64,000 nt of DNA from Verrucomicrobiaceae bacterium. Its GTDB lineage: Bacteria; Verrucomicrobiota; Verrucomicrobiia; Verrucomicrobiales; Verrucomicrobiaceae. Below are positions 60,138 to 64,000 of the stretch, piece by piece; position 1 is the stretch's first letter, and each line of letters starts with the position of its first letter. A program made the position numbers and the translations under genes. The stretch is taken from NCBI GenBank assembly GCA_016713035.1, contig JADJPW010000009.1, forward strand, positions 62,001 to 126,000, read 5' to 3'. The notes below the pieces were generated by a model, which saw only the letters and a list, made by a program, of their open reading frames with translations, made no database searches and was not told the origin of the DNA.

Positions 60138-62908
60138 GGAATGAAAAGGAACTCGTTGCTGTTGAAGAGCGCCCGGCAAAGCACAGAGGCTCCGTGTTGC
60201 TTCACGAGCGGCAGGGTGTCGTTGCTCTCTGCGGTGGTGGGTTTTCGGCTGAGGGCGAGTTCGTAGGCGCGGCGAATTTGGGCGGCTGCATCGCCTCCCG
60301 CCTCACGTTTGACCCGCTCCGCGAACGCATGAGCGTGTTCGAGCGTGAAGCGGCTGTTGAAGAGATTTAGCGCCTGAATCGGCGTGGTGGAGGCGCGGCG
60401 CAGGGCGGTGCTTTGGCCCGCGTCCGGGCAGTCAAAGGCTCCAAAGACGGTTTCCGGCTCACGGCGGACTTTGTGGGCATAAATCATGCGCCGCTGGTTT
60501 TCGGGCTTGAAGGTCTCCACAGGCTTGAAGCCGCTCAAACCGCCTCGTTTGTCGAAAAGATCGAATCCACGGCCATACATCGTGAAGTTGAGCTTTCCGC
60601 TGACGGCGAGCATGGAGTCGCGGAGTGTTTCCGCTTCGATGCGACGGCTGGGGAAGCGCCAGAGGTATTTGGATTCGGAGTCCAAAGTGGTTGCGGCTTT
60701 AGCCGCATCCGTTCGGCTAAAGCCGAAGCTACTTTGCCCATACGTCCCGCTCAGCACGATGAGCCGGTGCAGGTGCTTCACGCTCCATCCGCTGCGGATG
60801 AACTCGCTTGCGAGCCAGTCCAGCAGCTCGGGATGCGTGGGTTTCATGCCCATGCGGCCAAAATCACTCGGCGTGGCGACCAAACCGGTGCCGAAGTGGC
60901 CTTGCCAGATGCGGTTCACCATCACGCGGGCCGTCAGCGTATTCTGCGGACTGGCGATCCAGTCGGCCAGCGCTTGGCGGCGCTTCAGTTCGGGCGTCGC
61001 ATCGGTGAGTTTCACATCACCGAGAGCGCTGAGCACGGCGGGCATGACGGATTCCTTCGGCTGCTCGGGATCGCCGCGATTGAGCAGATGAATGTCGTCC
61101 GGTTCGCGGAAGGTGCCCGCGAAGGCGAGCTGGCCCTGCTCGCCGGCTTTGATCTTGGCCAAAAGACTGCCGCGTTCATTGAGCAGACGCCGTATCTCCT
61201 TCGCTTCCGTCTCGGGCAAGCCCTCAAACACAAACTCCGGGCCGGCTCCGAGTCCCAACTGATGCGGGCGACGATCACTAGCGTCCGCCACCAAAAGCCA
61301 GCCTTTGTCATGGCCGATCTCGATGGCGTAATTGAGCGCCACGCGGTCCTCCAGCTTTTCCAGCCGATCACGGCTCCACGCGATGTGTGAAATCTCCTCC
61401 TCGCGGGCAAACTCGATCTCCACCCAGCCCTTGCCCTTCTCGTTCGACATCCAGCTTCGTTCATTGCCGTAGCGACCATCATGAATGAACGCCGGCTCAT
61501 GGCGGTTGCGCGAAATCTTATCGCCCGAGGTCTTCAACTTCGCCCCGGCACTGGCGAGCGCCACATTCACGCCGGCGGTGTTGAAGACCTCCAGCTCATC
61601 AAGGCAAGGCTCCAGGCTGTTCGTCTCGCGAATGGTAAATCTCACGCGCTTCGTGCGAACCGGCGCGATGCGGTCGATGTTCATCGTCGCCCGCACCGTC
61701 GGGCGCTGCACGCCCTCCTTTTTTCCCGGACGAGCCATCGGCGAGAGCTGCGTGAGCCGCTGCGTGATCTGTGCATCGCGCTGACGGGCCGTGGCGGCTT
61801 CCTTCTTCCTCGCCAGTGCCTTGGGCGTGCGCAGCTCACGATCCGCGTATTCCACACCCGCCACCAGAGCCTGCATGGCGTAGTAGTCCTTGGCGCTGAT
61901 GGGATCAAACTTGTGATCGTGGCAGCGAGCGCAGCCCACGCTCAGCCCAAGGAAGGTCTGGCCGATGTTCGTGACCATCTCATCGAGCGAATCCTGCCGC
62001 GCCAGCCGGATGGACGGCGCATCCTTGCCAATCTGGCCCGGAAGCAGCACGGAGGCCGTGACGAGGAACCCCGTGGCCTCATCCATACCCATCGAATCGC
62101 CCACGATTTGCTCCTTGATGAAGCGGTCAAACGGCGTGTCTGCATTGAATGCCCGAATCACATAGTCGCGATACGGCCAGGCATGAGGTCGCTCGGTGTT
62201 CACCTCAAAACCATGCGTGTCCGCGTAGCGCACGACATCCAGCCAGTGCTGCGCCCAGCGCTCGCCGTAGCGCGGGCTGGCCAGGAGACGGTCCACGGCT
62301 GAGGAATAGGTCATATATGGCCCATGTGACTTATAGGACCTATCAAACTCTGCCACCTCCTCTGGCGTGGGCGGGAGACCCGTCAGATCAAAGGTCACCC
62401 GTCGCAGCCAGGTGACGGGATCTGCGGGCTGCGAACGATGCAGTCCTTTCTCTGAGAGCTTGGCGTCGATGAAGGCATCAATCTCTTTGCCCTTCGCCCT
62501 TTGCTCGACGCTTTGGATCGGCTTGAACGCCCAATGATCGCGTTTGTCCTCCACCTTCGCCAAATCCACGCCATCCGGCCAGCTCGCGCCTTCATGAATC
62601 CATCTTGTGAGCGTCTCGATCTCCGCAGCGGCCAGTTTGCCCTTTGGCGGCATGACTTCGTCCTCATCGTCCGAGGTCAAAAATTGCACCAGCGGGCTTT
62701 CGGAGGCCTTTCCGGGCACGATGTCCGGCGCGTGATTGTCACCGCCTTTGAACGCGGCGGATTTCACATCAAGACGCAGGCCAGATTTCTGCTTCTTCTC
62801 GCCGTGGCATTCATAGCAGTGCTTTTCAAAGATGGGCCGCACCTCGCGGACAAAGTCCACCGGCACGGCGAAAGCGGGAAGAGTGATGAAAAGAGCCAGG
62901 AAACGCAT
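60134..62908 (-). CDS. PSCyt1-DUF1549-DUF1553 exported protein carrying an in-frame palindromic insert
   Basis: About 924 residues from ATG 62908 (MRFLALFITLPAFAVPVDFV); a TTG at 62914 is the alternative. A heme-type CYECHGEKKQKSGLRLD site (about 31-47) marks the planctomycete cytochrome domain, followed by DUF1549 (VTWLRRVTFDLTGLPPTPEE, RYGERWAQHWLDVVRYADTH), an F5/8-like insert (about 420-560) and DUF1553 (QNTLTARVMVNRIWQGHFGT, GLVATPSDFGRMGMKPTHPE, RASTTPIQALNLFNS). After SGTYGQSS the protein has FGFSRTDAAKAATT before DSESKYLWRFPSRR; that stretch is encoded by the double-hairpin repeat at 60683-60736. Paired with DUF1501 downstream and with FecR-LamG upstream. Confidence 0.9.
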   Translation of the reverse strand: MRFLALFITLPAFAVPVDFVREVRPIFEKHCYECHGEKKQKSGLRLDVKSAAFKGGDNHAPDIVPGKASESPLVQFLTSDDEDEVMPPKGKLAAAEIETLTRWIHEGASWPDGVDLAKVEDKRDHWAFKPIQSVEQRAKGKEIDAFIDAKLSEKGLHRSQPADPVTWLRRVTFDLTGLPPTPEEVAEFDRSYKSHGPYMTYSSAVDRLLASPRYGERWAQHWLDVVRYADTHGFEVNTERPHAWPYRDYVIRAFNADTPFDRFIKEQIVGDSMGMDEATGFLVTASVLLPGQIGKDAPSIRLARQDSLDEMVTNIGQTFLGLSVGCARCHDHKFDPISAKDYYAMQALVAGVEYADRELRTPKALARKKEAATARQRDAQITQRLTQLSPMARPGKKEGVQRPTVRATMNIDRIAPVRTKRVRFTIRETNSLEPCLDELEVFNTAGVNVALASAGAKLKTSGDKISRNRHEPAFIHDGRYGNERSWMSNEKGKGWVEIEFAREEEISHIAWSRDRLEKLEDRVALNYAIEIGHDKGWLLVADASDRRPHQLGLGAGPEFVFEGLPETEAKEIRRLLNERGSLLAKIKAGEQGQLAFAGTFREPDDIHLLNRGDPEQPKESVMPAVLSALGDVKLTDATPELKRRQALADWIASPQNTLTARVMVNRIWQGHFGTGLVATPSDFGRMGMKPTHPELLDWLASEFIRSGWSVKHLHRLIVLSGTYGQSSFGFSRTDAAKAATTLDSESKYLWRFPSRRIEAETLRDSMLAVSGKLNFTMYGRGFDLFDKRGGLSGFKPVETFKPENQRRMIYAHKVRREPETVFGAFDCPDAGQSTALRRASTTPIQALNLFNSRFTLEHAHAFAERVKREAGGDAAAQIRRAYELALSRKPTTAESNDTLPLVKQHGASVLCRALFNSNEFLFIP
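60683..60736 (-). repeat. double-hairpin coding palindromic element, copy 2
   Basis: TGCGGCT-TT-AGCCGCA (60692-60707) and TTCGGCT-AA-AGCCGAA (60712-60727), four bases apart, bounded by CAAAGTGG and GCTACTTTG. It lies in the DUF1553 coding region and keeps the frame. Same order, orientation and reading frame as copy 1 at 23431-23486. Confidence 0.85.
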
Positions 62909-62917
62909 GAACAAGCT

Positions 62918-64000
62918 TCAACGGTAAGGATTGCCGGATTCGAAGAGCGACTGAATCTCCGCATCGCTCATCGCACGGCCTAGGATGAGTATTTCGTCCA
63001 CGCGACCGCTGAGTTTGCGATCCGTGCGGTTCCAGTTGCCGATTTGTGCGGGACCGAGGCGGGCGGGATGAGCCGTCGTTTCGCGGCTTTCGCTGTCGAA
63101 GCGGCCGTTGAGGTAAAAACGCGTCGTTCTCGCCTCGGAGTCATAAACCACGGCGAGATGCATCCATCGGCCAATTTCGGGCAAAACAGGCCTGAGCGAG
63201 TCTGGAAAGCCATCGGGGCTTGAGGAGCCTGCGTTACCTTTGAGCGCCAGTCGCATGGTGGAGTAGCGATTCACCATCCAGTGGACCTGACCGGGATTGC
63301 TCACCTCCCAACCATCTGTGTGCAGCAGGGATTGATAAGGCGCATCCAGCCGGTCTAGCCGCACCCACGATGCCAGCGTGAGCCGCGGCCAGGTGCGCTC
63401 ACCACCGAGATCGAGCTTCAAATGATCGCCCACACGCACAAACTCCGGCGCACGCGATCCCGGCCAGCGGCCTTGCGTCGTGCGGCAGGTGTCCGGAGCC
63501 TCGCCTGACTCAAAATCGAGCAAGGCGATCAAGGCGGGGTCCTCGCGGAGCTTTGACAAAGCGGCCTCTGAGCGTGCCCGCTGGCCTGCGGCGAGGCCGG
63601 CGGTGAGTTCGTTCACCTCATCGCCTTGAATGAAGGCCGCCGAGCGCAAATCACGCGCCGCCTGGCCGCCGGTCGTCATCGTCACCGCATCACCGGTGCG
63701 CAGGCTGCGCTGGTCTTTCGCCGCATGGGCGATGACTTCTCCCTGAAACACATGCACCTCCGCCTCGCCCGCGAGCGGCACATCCACGCCGAACCGCGTG
63801 CCTAGATCCACCGCATCCCCCGAAGGCGTGATCACCGTGAAACCCTTCGCCGAAGGCGGCACATCCGCCGAAAGGCGACCCTGCGTGAGCCGCAGACGCT
63901 GAGCGGACTCAAATTGAAACACCGCCGGAGCCTCGATCACGACTTTTGCGCCCTTGGATGTGATCAGAGCCAGTGTCCCGGCTTGCAGCTCGTGCCTCTC
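62918..64000 (-). CDS. FecR-LamG protein (5' end beyond window)
   Basis: The reverse strand is open from the window edge to a stop at 62918-62920; the N-terminus is missing and no start is visible. The first part reads TLALITSKGAKVVIEAPAVF, FTVITPSGDAVDLGTRFGVD and EVHVFQGEVIAHAAKDQRSL, a FecR domain (usually the sensor partner of an ECF sigma factor). The second half is a LamG/concanavalin domain (LTLASWVRLDRLDAPYQSLL, MHLAVVYDSEARTTRFYLNG, KLSGRVDEILILGRAMSDAE). It stands nine bases upstream of the DUF1549/1553 gene. In related genomes an ECF sigma factor gene lies just ahead; it would be right of the window. Confidence 0.85.
   Translation of the reverse strand, partial: ERHELQAGTLALITSKGAKVVIEAPAVFQFESAQRLRLTQGRLSADVPPSAKGFTVITPSGDAVDLGTRFGVDVPLAGEAEVHVFQGEVIAHAAKDQRSLRTGDAVTMTTGGQAARDLRSAAFIQGDEVNELTAGLAAGQRARSEAALSKLREDPALIALLDFESGEAPDTCRTTQGRWPGSRAPEFVRVGDHLKLDLGGERTWPRLTLASWVRLDRLDAPYQSLLHTDGWEVSNPGQVHWMVNRYSTMRLALKGNAGSSSPDGFPDSLRPVLPEIGRWMHLAVVYDSEARTTRFYLNGRFDSESRETTAHPARLGPAQIGNWNRTDRKLSGRVDEILILGRAMSDAEIQSLFESGNPYR

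Noticed and set aside
1..64000. tRNA, rRNA and CRISPR arrays
   Set aside because: I looked for tRNA-like cloverleaf ends with T-loop GTTCRA patterns, rRNA blocks and regularly spaced short repeats and found none convincing; a covariance-model scan would be decisive.

Overview
The window reads as a piece of a Verrucomicrobiota chromosome, most like the Verrucomicrobiaceae (Prosthecobacter-like). The grounds are two proteins with a VPEPSRA-type PEP-CTERM sorting tail, DUF1501/DUF1552 and cytochrome-linked DUF1549/1553 and DUF1592-type gene pairs, DUF1080, many secreted esterases and glycoside hydrolases, and weak or absent Shine-Dalgarno signals. Genus-level placement is inference. I saw no rRNA, tRNA or CRISPR array.

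Layout. 1-2.2 kb: the end of a vWA protein gene, a response-regulator relic and a PEP-CTERM protein. 2.2-14 kb: a pectin locus (GH28 polygalacturonase-like, then a very large Ig/pectinesterase protein) interrupted by a 4.5-kb foreign block bounded by 79-base direct repeats made from the 3' end of the GH28 gene. The block holds an intact OLD-family ATPase/nuclease, a DUF3800 gene with a coupled small partner, and broken ends of type I (HsdS, HsdR) and PstI-like type II restriction-modification genes. 14-16 kb: an XRE regulator relic and an IS1380-family element. 16-33.5 kb: secreted polysaccharide-degrading and esterase genes, a Phd/PIN toxin-antitoxin pair, a large cytochrome c/propeller protein, L-serine dehydratase, a Sel1/C39 protein and an AraC/PAS regulator. 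33.6-36.9 kb: a compact three-gene operon (zinc-ribbon pseudokinase, vWA protein, PurA-like enzyme), the best candidate here for an undescribed system. 37-48.4 kb: esterases, a DUF1552/DUF1592 pair, and a second PIN toxin-antitoxin pair whose toxin gene carries a poly-G tract. 48.4-58.6 kb: a PEP-CTERM passenger protein, an SGNH hydrolase, a GH5 cellulase and a two-component system, bracketed by the C-terminal and N-terminal relics of a sialate O-acetylesterase. 58.7-64 kb: DUF1501, DUF1549/1553 and FecR-LamG genes.

The common theme is export and breakdown of plant or algal polysaccharides: pectin de-esterification and cleavage, acetyl ester removal, and GH2/GH5/GH99-like activities, with cytochrome-linked periplasmic oxidation modules. 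Overlaid are mobile and conflict elements. Two copies of a double-hairpin repeat lie in frame inside unrelated protein genes (L-serine dehydratase and the DUF1553 protein), which resembles the coding palindromic elements known from Rickettsia. Several large genes (pectinesterase, an esterase fusion, GH5, the transposase) carry single-base frameshifts. Read-level checking should decide whether these are real or assembly errors.
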